A stretch of DNA of 64,000 nucleotides. It comes from Bacillus bingmayongensis. GTDB taxonomy: Bacteria > Bacillota > Bacilli > Bacillales > Bacillaceae_G. The stretch lies in contig NZ_AKCS01000013.1 in assembly GCF_000299035.1 (NCBI RefSeq), positions 62,001 to 126,000 of the forward strand, given 5' to 3'. Under the pieces are notes generated by a model that was not told the origin of the DNA, ran no database searches, and saw only the letters and a program-made list of their open reading frames with translations. Below are positions 18,580 through 27,004 of the stretch, in pieces (position 1 is the stretch's first letter; the number at the start of each line of letters is the position of its first letter). The position numbers and the translations under genes were made by a program.

Positions 18580-19896
18580 TTGGAATTTGTTAAATTAATG
18601 ATGGTGGCTCTTCTTATTGCGTTAACAGGTTTTTTTGTGGCAGTTGAATTTGCAATTATAAAAGTGCGTAGCAGTCGTATTGATCAGCTTGTAGGGGAAG
18701 GAAAAAGAGAGGCATTGGCAGCTAGGAAAGTAATTTCAAATTTAGACGAATACTTATCAGCATGTCAGCTTGGAATTACAATTACAGCTCTAGGACTAGG
18801 TTGGCTAGGTGAGCCAACTATAAAACATGTATTAGAGCCGTTATTTTTAAGGCTAGCACTTTCACCAGCGGTTGCAAGTACGGTCTCTTTTATTATTGCA
18901 TTTGCCGTTATTACATTTTTGCATGTTGTAATTGGGGAATTGGCACCAAAAACACTTGCCATTCAAAAAGCGGAGCAAGTAAGTTTGTTACTATCTCGGC
19001 CGCTCATTTATTTTTACCGTATTATGTATCCATTTATTTGGGCTCTAAATGGATCGGCTCGCCTCGTGACTGGTATATTTGGATTACACCCCGCTTCTGA
19101 GCATGAAGTTGCACATTCAGAAGAGGAATTAAGACTTATTTTATCGGAGAGTTATGAAAGTGGAGAAATTAATCAGGCGGAATTTAAATATGTAAATAAT
19201 ATTTTTGAATTTGATAATCGGTTAGCAAAAGAAATTATGGTCCCGCGTACTGAAATAGTCGGTTTATATGAAGATGAACCGTTCGAGACACATATTAAAG
19301 TGATTGGACAAGAAAAGTATACAAGGTATCCTGTATTTGGAGAGGATAAAGATGAGATTATTGGGATGGTTAATGTAAAAGACTTATTTATTCGCTATAT
19401 GGATGGTGGACGAAATGAAGAATGCTCTATCAAACCATATACAAGACCTGTCATTGAAGTATTAGAAAATATTCCAATTCATGATTTGTTACTGCAAATG
19501 CAAAAAAGACGAATTCCTCTTGCTGTTTTATATGATGAATATGGAGGAACAGCAGGGATTGTGACACTTGAAGATATTTTGGAGGAAATTGTTGGTGAAA
19601 TCCGGGATGAATATGATGAAGATGAACATCCGCCTATCGAACATGTAAGCGAAACATATAAAATTGTAGATGGAAAAGTACTCATTAGTGAAGTAAATGA
19701 TTTGCTTGGTGTGCATCTATTTGCTGACGATGTAGATACAATTGGTGGCTGGATCATGATGCAAAAACAGACAATTACTGAAGGCGATGTCATTGAGACA
19801 AATGGCTGGATTTTTAAAGTTCTTGAAAAAGATATGCATCAAATTAAGCGAGTAGAAATAAAGAAATTTGAGGCGGAAGATACAGCAATTGCTTGA
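18580..19896 (+). CDS. CNNM/CBS-pair/CorC_HlyC membrane protein (hemolysin-like, probable Mg/Co efflux)
   Basis: The 438-aa protein has a CNNM/DUF21 membrane domain with three to four helices at about residues 1-185. A CBS pair follows at about 205-335 (MVPRTEIVGL, DEYGGTAGIVTLEDILEEIVGEI), then a CorC_HlyC transporter-associated domain. Relatives protect against magnesium or cobalt excess. The frame has no ATG at its start: TTG at 18580 is used behind AAAGGTG, and a hairpin (18551-18572) lies just before it, so translation may be regulated or weak. Confidence 0.88.
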   Translation: MEFVKLMMVALLIALTGFFVAVEFAIIKVRSSRIDQLVGEGKREALAARKVISNLDEYLSACQLGITITALGLGWLGEPTIKHVLEPLFLRLALSPAVASTVSFIIAFAVITFLHVVIGELAPKTLAIQKAEQVSLLLSRPLIYFYRIMYPFIWALNGSARLVTGIFGLHPASEHEVAHSEEELRLILSESYESGEINQAEFKYVNNIFEFDNRLAKEIMVPRTEIVGLYEDEPFETHIKVIGQEKYTRYPVFGEDKDEIIGMVNVKDLFIRYMDGGRNEECSIKPYTRPVIEVLENIPIHDLLLQMQKRRIPLAVLYDEYGGTAGIVTLEDILEEIVGEIRDEYDEDEHPPIEHVSETYKIVDGKVLISEVNDLLGVHLFADDVDTIGGWIMMQKQTITEGDVIETNGWIFKVLEKDMHQIKRVEIKKFEAEDTAIA

Positions 19897-19903
19897 TCTT
19901 TAT

Positions 19904-19936
19904 AAATCAGTGGGAAGGGGGAATTCCCACTGATTT
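19904..19936 (+). terminator. Terminator of the CNNM gene, similar to a repeat arm
   Basis: AAATCAGTGGGA (19904-19915) pairs with TCCCACTGATTT (19925-19936). The stem is nearly the same as the terminal hairpin AATCAGTGGGG...CCCCACTGATT of the intergenic repeat at 57.65 kb. Confidence 0.8.
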
Positions 19937-20117
19937 AATTTTCAATGTAGAAGTATGATTGAGGAATTAATTTTGCAGAAAAACAGTATTATTTGCGCTT
20001 TCAAAAAAGGTGCTATAGTGAAGGAAGATATGGGAATATATATCTGACAAAAATCATATTTTCATAGAAAATGTTTTTAGGTCATCGATTAGAATGAAAA
20101 GTACAGGTGATGAAAAA

Positions 20118-21551
20118 ATGATAGCAACCAAAGATATACGTATTGAAAAAGATTTTCTAGGGGAAAAGGCAGTACCAAATACAGCTTACTACGGTGTTCA
20201 AACATTACGAGCTGTAGAAAATTTTCCGATTACAGGATATCGTATTCATACGTCATTAATTACAGCAATGGCAATGGTCAAAAAAGCTGCAGCACTTGCC
20301 AATATGGAGACAGGTTATTTGCAAGCAAGTATTGGGGAAGAAATTGTAAAATCGGCTCAGGAAATTATTGATGGAAAGTTTCATGAGCAGTTTATTGTTG
20401 ATCCAATTCAAGGCGGGGCAGGAACGTCTATTAATATGAATACAAATGAGGTTATTGCAAACCGTGCCCTTGAGAGAATGGGTTATGAAAAAGGAAGCTA
20501 TGCAACGATTAGTCCAAATACACATGTGAACATGGCGCAATCAACAAATGATGCGTTTCCGACAGGAATTCATATTGCGGTGCTTATGATGTTAGAAAAA
20601 CTTCTTATTACAATGGATGCACTTCATGGTGCATTTATTGATAAAGCAAAAGAATTTGATCATGTGATAAAAATGGGGCGTACGCATTTGCAGGATGCAG
20701 TTCCAATTCGACTTGGTCAAGAATTTGAAGCGTACAGCCGTGTGCTTGGGCGCGATATAAAACGCATTAGGCAGTCTCGTCAACATTTGTATGAAGTGAA
20801 TATGGGTGCAACAGCTGTTGGAACAGGATTAAATGCAAATCCGACTTATATCGAGCAGGTTGTGAAGTATTTACGCAGTATTAGTGGATTTCCACTGGTT
20901 GGCGCGGAACATTTAGTGGATGCAACGCAAAATACAGATGCGTATACAGAAGTATCAGCAGCACTAAAAGTATGTATGATGAATATGTCTAAAATTGCAA
21001 ATGACTTGCGTATTATGGCATCTGGTCCACGTGTCGGATTAGCTGAAATTCAATTACCAGCTCGTCAACCAGGATCATCTATTATGCCAGGAAAAGTAAA
21101 TCCAGTTATGGCAGAAGTGATTAACCAAGTTGCCTTCCAAGTTATTGGAAATGACCATACTATATGTTTAGCATCAGAAGCAGGACAATTAGAACTAAAT
21201 GTAATGGAGCCGGTGTTAGTATTTAATTTAATTCAATCCATTAGTATTATGAATAATGCATTCCGTGTATTTCGTGAGTATTGTATTAAGGATATTACTG
21301 CAAATGAAGCGTTGTTAAAACAATATGTTGAGAAAAGCGTTGGGATTATTACGGCAGTGAATCCTCATATTGGATATGAGACAGCATCTCGAATTGCTCG
21401 TGAAGCAATTGCGACAGGCAAATCTGTTCGTGAGCTTTGCTTAGAGCATGGTGTGTTAACAGAAGAAGAGCTCGATATTATTTTGGATCCATATGAAATG
21501 ACGCATCCTGAAATAGCTGGAGCATCGTTATTAAAAAATAAACAATCCTGA
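20118..21551 (+). CDS. aspA: Aspartate ammonia-lyase
   Basis: The protein has 477 residues from the ATG at 20118, chosen because AGGTGATGA lies 4-8 nt before it; an upstream ATG at 20094 lacks a site. It belongs to the fumarase/aspartase superfamily, with the catalytic flexible loop GSSIMPGKVNP and conserved GRTHLQDAVP and STNDAFPT segments. It deaminates L-aspartate to fumarate and ammonia in the cytosol, feeding the TCA cycle. It is monogenic, and a Rex-controlled lactate permease is convergent with it. Confidence 0.95.
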   Translation: MIATKDIRIEKDFLGEKAVPNTAYYGVQTLRAVENFPITGYRIHTSLITAMAMVKKAAALANMETGYLQASIGEEIVKSAQEIIDGKFHEQFIVDPIQGGAGTSINMNTNEVIANRALERMGYEKGSYATISPNTHVNMAQSTNDAFPTGIHIAVLMMLEKLLITMDALHGAFIDKAKEFDHVIKMGRTHLQDAVPIRLGQEFEAYSRVLGRDIKRIRQSRQHLYEVNMGATAVGTGLNANPTYIEQVVKYLRSISGFPLVGAEHLVDATQNTDAYTEVSAALKVCMMNMSKIANDLRIMASGPRVGLAEIQLPARQPGSSIMPGKVNPVMAEVINQVAFQVIGNDHTICLASEAGQLELNVMEPVLVFNLIQSISIMNNAFRVFREYCIKDITANEALLKQYVEKSVGIITAVNPHIGYETASRIAREAIATGKSVRELCLEHGVLTEEELDIILDPYEMTHPEIAGASLLKNKQS

Positions 21552-21573
21552 TACATGTATATCAGGATTGTTT
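21540..21573 (+). terminator. aspA terminator
   Basis: AAACAATCCTGAT (21540-21552) pairs with ATCAGGATTGTTT (21561-21573), followed by TCCTTTT. Confidence 0.9.
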
Positions 21574-21622
21574 TCCTTTTATTCGTAATGAATAAAAGGA
21601 AAACTTTCATTGAAAAAGAGAA

Positions 21623-21668
21623 AAAAGCTGAAAACGATTCCTTGCAGAAGGGATCGTTTTCAGCTTTT
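21623..21668. terminator. Terminator of lldP, readable from both strands
   Basis: A stem with one bulge (AAAAGCTGAAAACGAT at 21623-21638 with 21653-21668) abuts the lldP stop codon and has T-runs on both sides. Confidence 0.88.
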
Positions 21669-23289
21669 AAAAGATATTAAATATAGAAGTTAATTGAAGT
21701 AGGCTAATTATTGCTAAGAAAATTAAGCTATATTTCATTGCTGTTTTAAATAGAGCAGATTCTTTACCAACTAGTCCAACGGCTGCACAAGCAACTGCTA
21801 CTGATTGTGGTGAAACCATTTTTGCCATTGTACCACCGACTACGTTTAATGCAACCAGTGTAGATGGAACGATATCTAATTGAGCTGCAGTTACTGCTTG
21901 AAGCGGTGCGAATAAAGAACCACTTGATACTACTGAACCAGTTAAGAATACGCCGATCCAACCTAGGATTGGAGATAAGATTGGGAAAGCATCACCAGTA
22001 GATGATAAAGCTAGTCCAAGAGTAGAAGACATACCAGAATAGTTTGTTACATATGCTAATGCAATTACACTACAAATTGTATAAATTGGCGCTTTCAATT
22101 CTTTTAATGTTTCAATAGTTAGTTCTTTAACTAATTGCCCTTTTGCACGATATACAAGTAAAGATACGATAATTGCTAGCACAATCGCAGTAGTTGTAGA
22201 TGAAAATACATCTAGCTTGAAGAGCGCTGCAAATGGTGTGTCCGCATTTACAATAGGTGTTGTTTTAATTACTTGATTGTGTAAACCAGGAATTTGGATG
22301 TTCCACACTAAGCTTCCTAATGCACCGTCTGGAGCAAATAAGCCTTTGATCACTTTTAAATTGAAAATTGTTACAAATGCAGTTAGAAAAGCAAATGGTG
22401 ACCAAGCATATAGAATTTGTTTCATTGTGTAACCATGCTTTTCCACTTGTTGATCTGTAGCTTGAGCTGAAGATTTTGGTTGCCATACACGTAAGAATAA
22501 AGCTAATGCTACCATGCTGACAACAGCTGCGAAAATATCAGTCAATTCAGCACCAAGGAAATATGTTACAACAAATTGTGTAATGGCAAATGAACCACCA
22601 CTTACAAGGATACCTTGCCAAGTTTCTTTAATCCCTTTAAAACCGTCTACCATTGCAACAAGTAAGAATGGTAATGCAAAGCTAATGAAAGGTAATAACG
22701 TTACAGTTTGCCGCCCAACAATTAATGCATCCATCTGTGTTAATTGAGCAGGTACTGTAACTGGAATACCCATTGCTCCCATTGCTCCACCAGCAATATT
22801 TGCAACTAAGCAAATACCTGCTGCTTTTAATGGATTAAAGCCCATACCTACAAGTAATGCTGCTGTAATTGCAACCGGTACGCCAAAACCAGCTGCACCT
22901 TCTAAGAAAGCACCGAAAGAATAAGCGATTAACAAGACTTGAAGACGACGGTCGCTTGTAATACTAGAAATACTATCACGAATAACATTAAATTGTTCAG
23001 TTTTTACTGTTAATTTATAAAGAAAAATTGCTGCAATAACGATTGTACAAATTGGATAAAACCCGGCTGCTACTCCAAATGCAGCGGATGATACTGCCAT
23101 AGTTGCAGGCATCTTGTAAACAAATATGGAAAGAATGATTGCTAAAATTACGCTATAAAGCCCTGATAAATATCCTTTAACTTTAAATACTGTTAAACAA
23201 AGAACGAAGAATAAAATTGGAAGAGCGGCAACAAGTGCTGATAACCAAATGTTGTTTAACGGATCATAAATTTGTGTCCAAGTACTCAT
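21667..23289 (-). CDS. lldP: L-lactate permease (LldP/LctP family)
   Basis: This 540-aa protein has about 13 membrane segments. The conserved LctP block GAFLEGAAGFGVPVAITAAL is at about residue 125, and AGGAMGAMGIPVTVPAQL follows. It exchanges or symports L-lactate with protons. The start has AGGAGTTG. Two Rex-type operators lie between the promoter and the start codon, so expression should rise when NADH/NAD is high (low oxygen, fermentation). It is convergent with aspA. Confidence 0.95.
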   Translation of the reverse strand: MSTWTQIYDPLNNIWLSALVAALPILFFVLCLTVFKVKGYLSGLYSVILAIILSIFVYKMPATMAVSSAAFGVAAGFYPICTIVIAAIFLYKLTVKTEQFNVIRDSISSITSDRRLQVLLIAYSFGAFLEGAAGFGVPVAITAALLVGMGFNPLKAAGICLVANIAGGAMGAMGIPVTVPAQLTQMDALIVGRQTVTLLPFISFALPFLLVAMVDGFKGIKETWQGILVSGGSFAITQFVVTYFLGAELTDIFAAVVSMVALALFLRVWQPKSSAQATDQQVEKHGYTMKQILYAWSPFAFLTAFVTIFNLKVIKGLFAPDGALGSLVWNIQIPGLHNQVIKTTPIVNADTPFAALFKLDVFSSTTTAIVLAIIVSLLVYRAKGQLVKELTIETLKELKAPIYTICSVIALAYVTNYSGMSSTLGLALSSTGDAFPILSPILGWIGVFLTGSVVSSGSLFAPLQAVTAAQLDIVPSTLVALNVVGGTMAKMVSPQSVAVACAAVGLVGKESALFKTAMKYSLIFLAIISLLQLTSIFNIF

Positions 23290-23314
23290 AATAATGACAA
23301 CTCCTATCTATAAT

Positions 23315-23354
23315 ATGTGAAGATATTCACATTAATTTGTGAAACAATTCACAA
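23315..23354 (-). promoter_or_regulatory. Two Rex operators in the lldP leader
   Basis: TTGTGAAACAATTCACAA (23337-23354) is a perfect TTGTGA-N6-TCACAA Rex box. ATGTGAAGATATTCACAT (23315-23332) is a second, differing only in the outer bases. Their centres are 22 bp apart, about two helical turns, so two Rex dimers could bind on one face. Both lie downstream of the -10 and should block transcription. Confidence 0.85.
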
Positions 23355-23370
23355 TCAACTTACATTGCTA

Positions 23371-23399
23371 AGTATATTCCTGTTCAACACTATTGTCAA
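23371..23399 (-). promoter_or_regulatory. lldP promoter
   Basis: On the - strand, TTGACA (23399-23394), a 17-nt spacer and TATACT (23376-23371) form a near-consensus sigma-A promoter, about 80 bases before the start codon. Confidence 0.8.
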
Positions 23400-23477
23400 C
23401 GTAGAAAAGTATAATTATTCTATAATAGTGCTAACTGTAAAAAATCCGCTACATTTTGTTCATAAACTAGACAAAAA

Positions 23478-23515
23478 ATAAAAACCCGTATGCTGCAAAG
23501 TATACGGGTTTTTAT
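23478..23515 (-). terminator. Terminator of a lost - strand gene
   Basis: TAAAAACCCGTA (23479-23490) pairs with TACGGGTTTTTA (23503-23514). It has no intact gene on either side. Read on the - strand it directly follows the stop codon of the open remnant described next. Confidence 0.75.
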
Positions 23516-23574
23516 AAGTTATCCATGTATTCCTTCATATTTTCATATGTCATAGGCCCTACATGTTTAAAATG
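23512..23574 (-). pseudogene. 3' remnant of a disrupted - strand gene
   Basis: On the - strand a frame reading HFKHVGPMTYENMKEYMDNL ends at TAA (23514-23512), exactly where the terminator begins. Upstream of about 23575 the sequence changes into tnpB-like coding on the other strand. This looks like the last ~20 codons of a gene whose body was removed by the mobile element or a deletion. The family is not recognised. Confidence 0.35.
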
Positions 23575-24192
23575 AATTACACTTTGGATGGAAATTATAA
23601 AGGGAGTGGTTCCTTCCGTTTTTCAGTTATAGGTAAATCTGCTGGACAAATCACAAAGATAATCGAAGCGGAAGTGATTCGCTTAGTTAATTTAGCAGAG
23701 CGGTATAACAAGCCGATTGTAATCGAGAAGTTAGATACCGCACAATCGAAGGCAGGTGATCGGTACGGAAATAAGCGAGTGAATCGAATGAAGAGTCTGT
23801 TCGTTTATCAGAAGATGACAAATGCGAGTCTGGGTCGTGCGGATAAAAGGGGCGTGGCTGTCTTTCAAGTCAATCCAGCTTACACTTCTATCTCAGGGAA
23901 GATGAAATATATGCGGAAACTTGGGGTTTCAATCCATCAATCAGCGGCCTTTACAATTGGTCGTCGTGGATTAGGATACAAAGAGAAAGTGCCTCAGGTG
24001 CTTCAGTCTTATATTCCAAAGAAAGATGCACATCACTGGAGCCATTGGCATCAATTAAACAATCGATTGGATATTCGTACGTATCATTTCTATCAGTTAT
24101 ATCATGTAAATCAGCCGAAAGAGGCATTACAAATCGAGCGATTAGACTTATTTGAGAGCGAAAAGAAAAAACTGGAAAAACTGTTTGCATAA
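23563..24192 (+). pseudogene. tnpB: 5'-truncated TnpB-related protein (IS200/IS605 type)
   Basis: About 205 codons match the C-terminal half of TnpB-related RuvC nucleases. The first residues (LDGNYKGSGSF) correspond to the end of the RuvC-I region. IVIEKLD carries the RuvC-II glutamate, and SIHQSAAFTIGRRGLG is the RuvC-III region. Full-length relatives are about 350-550 aa, so the N-terminal domain and the first catalytic Asp are missing. The ATG at 23563 lies at the junction and is not a real start. The base composition is richer in GC than its surroundings. It is inactive as a nuclease. Confidence 0.75.
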
Positions 24193-24475
24193 TGAAAAAA
24201 GATTCCCTTGTCCCAGTCTCTTACGCTTGTCACCAGAGCAGATAACAGGTCTAGGAACTGGATGCATGGCATGGTGTTCTTCGCCTCGATATAGGAAGAA
24301 AGTAGCTGTACCTTTTCTGCTTTCCTCGGGAGATAGAAAGAGGTCGTCTTGCCTAAGGACACTACCGAATTTCTATATCGTTGTATCCTCTTTGTTGAAC
24401 GAGAGGAAGTGTTTTTGTTAGGGCGGAAACAGTATAATCCCCCATCTCAAGCTCATATAGAGGTAGGTGGGGGTA
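24193..24475 (+). mobile_element. Right end of the TnpB element, probable omega-RNA region
   Basis: The ~280 bases after the tnpB stop hold no gene and are GC-rich and rich in possible stems. They end in a hairpin-like pair (CCCCCATCTC near 24440 with GAGGTAGGTGGGGG at about 24459-24472) and TTCAA. In IS200/IS605 elements this position holds the right end and the 3' guide RNA scaffold. The boundary with the host at about 24480 is estimated. Function is unlikely without an intact tnpB, unless supplied in trans. Confidence 0.5.
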
Positions 24476-24480
24476 GTTCA

Positions 24481-24822
24481 ATGGTCAAATAACTTAAAAA
24501 GATTACATTTGCATATCATTTCAGAACAGTATTTTACAATATCATTACAAGAAGTAGTGTAAGTAAAAAAATATAACAAAAAGGTTGAGAAAACAGCATT
24601 TAGAAGCAAAGTATTCCCATCTGTATGTTTTGCTTTTTCACTAAGCCGTGTAGTATAATATTCAAAATCAACAGGGATTTTTGCCCTTAATTGTATGTTG
24701 ATAAAAGGAGGAAATAATTTTTTTATTTTAGGTTGATAAAGTTGTGTCGTAACAGGAAATATAAAAACAAATATATAAATAAATAAAAAAGAAAATAAAA
24801 ACGAAAAAATGAGGGGAACTTT
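24481..24822. other. AT-rich non-coding stretch before the PagR-like gene
   Basis: No convincing gene is present. A 119-codon - strand frame crosses it but runs over the next gene's ribosome binding site and has no start signal of its own. Possible -10 sequences are too many to choose from in this composition. Confidence 0.4.
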
Positions 24823-25110
24823 ATGAATCAAAATCAATTTGATTGTCGTATTTCAGAAGAGGATGTACAAATGCTACGAGCGTTAGCTCACCCACTCCGC
24901 CTTCGCCTTGTAATGGAGCTTATGGGACGCGGAACTTGTAACGTAACGCAATTGCAAGAAGTATTAGAAATTCCGCAATCTACTGTTTCACAGCATTTAA
25001 CGAAATTAAAGCAGAATAAAGTTGTTCGTTTTGAAAGACGTGGCTTAGAAGTATATTATCAAGTGCATAATGAGAAGGTAAGTGAAGTTGTAAAGACATT
25101 ATTTTCGTAA
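24823..25110 (+). CDS. ArsR-family regulator, PagR-like
   Basis: This 95-aa winged-helix protein contains LAHPLRLRLVMELM, the recognition helix IPQSTVSQHLTKLKQ and the wing RRGLEVYYQVHNEKV. The string QSTVSQHL and the GLEVYY wing are close to the B. anthracis PagR group, which are metal-independent. It has no CxC or other obvious metal site; its cysteines are isolated. GAGGGGAAC precedes the ATG. No target gene is adjacent apart from sspH downstream. Its role is unknown. Confidence 0.88.
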   Translation: MNQNQFDCRISEEDVQMLRALAHPLRLRLVMELMGRGTCNVTQLQEVLEIPQSTVSQHLTKLKQNKVVRFERRGLEVYYQVHNEKVSEVVKTLFS

Positions 25111-25126
25111 AATTTGAATATTATGG

Positions 25127-25156
25127 AAAAAGACGTATAGAAATATACGTCTTTTT
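25127..25156 (+). terminator. Terminator of the PagR-like gene
   Basis: AAAAAGACGTATA (25127-25139) pairs with 25144-25156 around GAAA, followed by more T. Confidence 0.92.
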
Positions 25157-25226
25157 TTATGGAATATATTCCATAAAGATATGAAAAGATAAAAAGGAGT
25201 GTAATAAGTAGAAGGAGAGATACTGA

Positions 25227-25406
25227 ATGGATGTAAAGCGTGTGAAACAAATTTTGTCATCTTCGAGTAGAATCGAGGTAACTTATCATGGTGTGCCAGT
25301 ATGGATTGAAAGTTGTGATGAGGGAAGTGGAATCGCAAATGTACATGATGTGAAAACACCACATGAAACAGTGCAAGTAGAAGTTACAGCGTTAGAAGAG
25401 CAATAA
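25227..25406 (+). CDS. sspH: Small acid-soluble spore protein H-type
   Basis: The 59-aa protein begins [20 protein letters not shown] and continues [12 protein letters not shown]. This matches H-type SASPs: a short basic N-terminal helix, then ITY-N/H-GVPVWI, then an acidic tail. A GAAGGAGAG site and a strong terminator frame it. It is made in the forespore and belongs to the minor SASPs. It falls below usual ORF length limits. No sigma-G promoter was identified with confidence. Confidence 0.88.
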   Translation: MDVKRVKQILSSSSRIEVTYHGVPVWIESCDEGSGIANVHDVKTPHETVQVEVTALEEQ

Positions 25407-25448
25407 AAAGCGAAAGTTAGCTTTCAGGAGCTAACTTTCGCTTTTTAT
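25403..25448 (+). terminator. sspH terminator
   Basis: A 20-bp perfect stem (25403-25422 with 25429-25448, core CGAAAGTTAGCT) closes a 6-nt loop. Confidence 0.93.
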
Positions 25449-25626
25449 TTATAGAAATAGAAGGAAATATGCAATAATTCATAGTTTATGCATATTGGTA
25501 TATTTTTGTGGATACCAACTTTTGGTTTTTTCATCGAAAAGCTTGAAAAAAACAGTTTTTTCTATGTAACGACAAATTGGAACATGATTTGCATAGAGTA
25601 AGTAACAATAAGAAGGAGGTTGAAAA

Positions 25627-26994
25627 GTGAAGAATGAAATGAAGCTAAAGCGTTCGTTGAATTTTTTTCAGTTAGTATTACTAGGTTTAGCTTACATGGC
25701 GCCATTAACCGTATTTACTACGTTTGGAGTTGTAGAATCTTTATCAAAAGGTGTAATACCAACGGCGTATATACTTGCGCTATGTGCCATGTTGTTTACG
25801 GCATATAGTTACGGACAAATGACAAAGGCCTATCCGATTTCTGGATCTGCTTACACGTATACGCAAAAATCTTTGAGCCCAGGGCTGGGTTTTATGGTTG
25901 GTTGGATAATTTTAATGGATTATTTGTTTATTCCCATGATTAACTTCCTCATAATAGCACTTTATTTATCCGAATATTTCCCGTCTATTCCTTCTAGTAT
26001 ATGGATTGTTGCCATGATTGTAATTGTTACTGTAATCAATATTGTAGGGACAAAATTAACGATTACAATGAATATGATTTTTTTAGGATTCCAGTATTTC
26101 GTATTGCTTTTGTTCTGCATCTTATGTGTAACCTCCCTCCTCAATGGGAATGGAGAAGGAACTATACTTTCATTAAAACCATTCATAAATTCTGACTCAT
26201 CAATTTTAGCTGCATTTTCTGGCGCAGCAGTTCTTTGTTTATCTTTCTTAGGCTTTGATGCATTAACAACCTTCGCGGAAGAAACGATCAATCCAACAAA
26301 AACTATCCCAAAAGCAATATTCTTTGTAATTGCTTGTTCTGGTAGTTGTTATATTCTTGTTTCTTATTTGGCACACTTAATTCATCCGGATTATTCATCT
26401 TTTAAAAGTCTAGATACAGCAGCTGCTGAAATTGCTAGAATGATAGGCGGAAATTTATTTAATGCTATATTTCTTGCAGGAATGATAGTAACTTCTTTTA
26501 CTTCAGCTTTGACTTCTCATGCTAGTGTTTCACGTATTTTATATGCAATGGGAAGGGATTCGGTATTGCCAAAAACATTCTTTTCCTATATACATCCACG
26601 CTTTCAAACACCTATCAAAAATATTATTTTAGTGAGTATTTTTGCTCTAGCTGCACTATTTACTGATCTTGTTACAATCACTTCTTTCATTAATTTTGGT
26701 GCACTAATTGCCTTTACATTTGTAAACATCTCAGTTATTGCTCATTACTTTGTTAAAGGACGTCAGAGATCTTTAAAATCTACAATTTTATATTTTGTGA
26801 TTCCGTTAATTGGTGCGAGTATAACGATCAAGTTATGGAGCGATTTGGATAAGATGTCTATGGTACTAGGAGGAATATGGGCTCTTGTTGGGATTGTTTA
26901 CTTACTCTATATTACGAAATTATTCCGTGTTCAACCACCACAAATGAATTTTGATGAATCACAGAAAGAAGATGGACAAGAATTATCGATTTAG
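25627..26994 (+). CDS. APC permease, PuuP-like (probable putrescine/polyamine importer)
   Basis: The 455-aa protein has 12 predicted membrane segments. The N-terminus LNFFQLVLLGLAYMAPLTVF and the block LGFMVGWIILMDYLFIPMIN follow the putrescine importer PuuP pattern. FLGFDALTTFAEE is the APC signature. AGAAGGAGG precedes the ATG. It is the first gene of a three-gene operon with an amidohydrolase and an N-carbamoylputrescine amidase-like hydrolase. Together these suggest uptake and hydrolysis of a polyamine-type or amide substrate. Specificity is inferred. Confidence 0.85.
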   Translation: MKNEMKLKRSLNFFQLVLLGLAYMAPLTVFTTFGVVESLSKGVIPTAYILALCAMLFTAYSYGQMTKAYPISGSAYTYTQKSLSPGLGFMVGWIILMDYLFIPMINFLIIALYLSEYFPSIPSSIWIVAMIVIVTVINIVGTKLTITMNMIFLGFQYFVLLLFCILCVTSLLNGNGEGTILSLKPFINSDSSILAAFSGAAVLCLSFLGFDALTTFAEETINPTKTIPKAIFFVIACSGSCYILVSYLAHLIHPDYSSFKSLDTAAAEIARMIGGNLFNAIFLAGMIVTSFTSALTSHASVSRILYAMGRDSVLPKTFFSYIHPRFQTPIKNIILVSIFALAALFTDLVTITSFINFGALIAFTFVNISVIAHYFVKGRQRSLKSTILYFVIPLIGASITIKLWSDLDKMSMVLGGIWALVGIVYLLYITKLFRVQPPQMNFDESQKEDGQELSI

Positions 26995-27004
26995 GAGGAG
27001 AATG

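Noticed and set aside
23563-24192. Nuclease-dead TnpB-like guided repressor (TldR-type exaptation).
   Set aside because: The N-terminal half is missing rather than point-mutated at catalytic residues, and the RuvC-II glutamate is kept. Simple decay is the better reading.
24478-24837. A 119-codon - strand frame (MILIHKVPLIFSFLF...).
   Set aside because: It starts over the RBS of the PagR-like gene, has no RBS of its own and has the composition of AT-rich noise (Phe, Ile, Leu, Tyr, Lys). No family is recognised.
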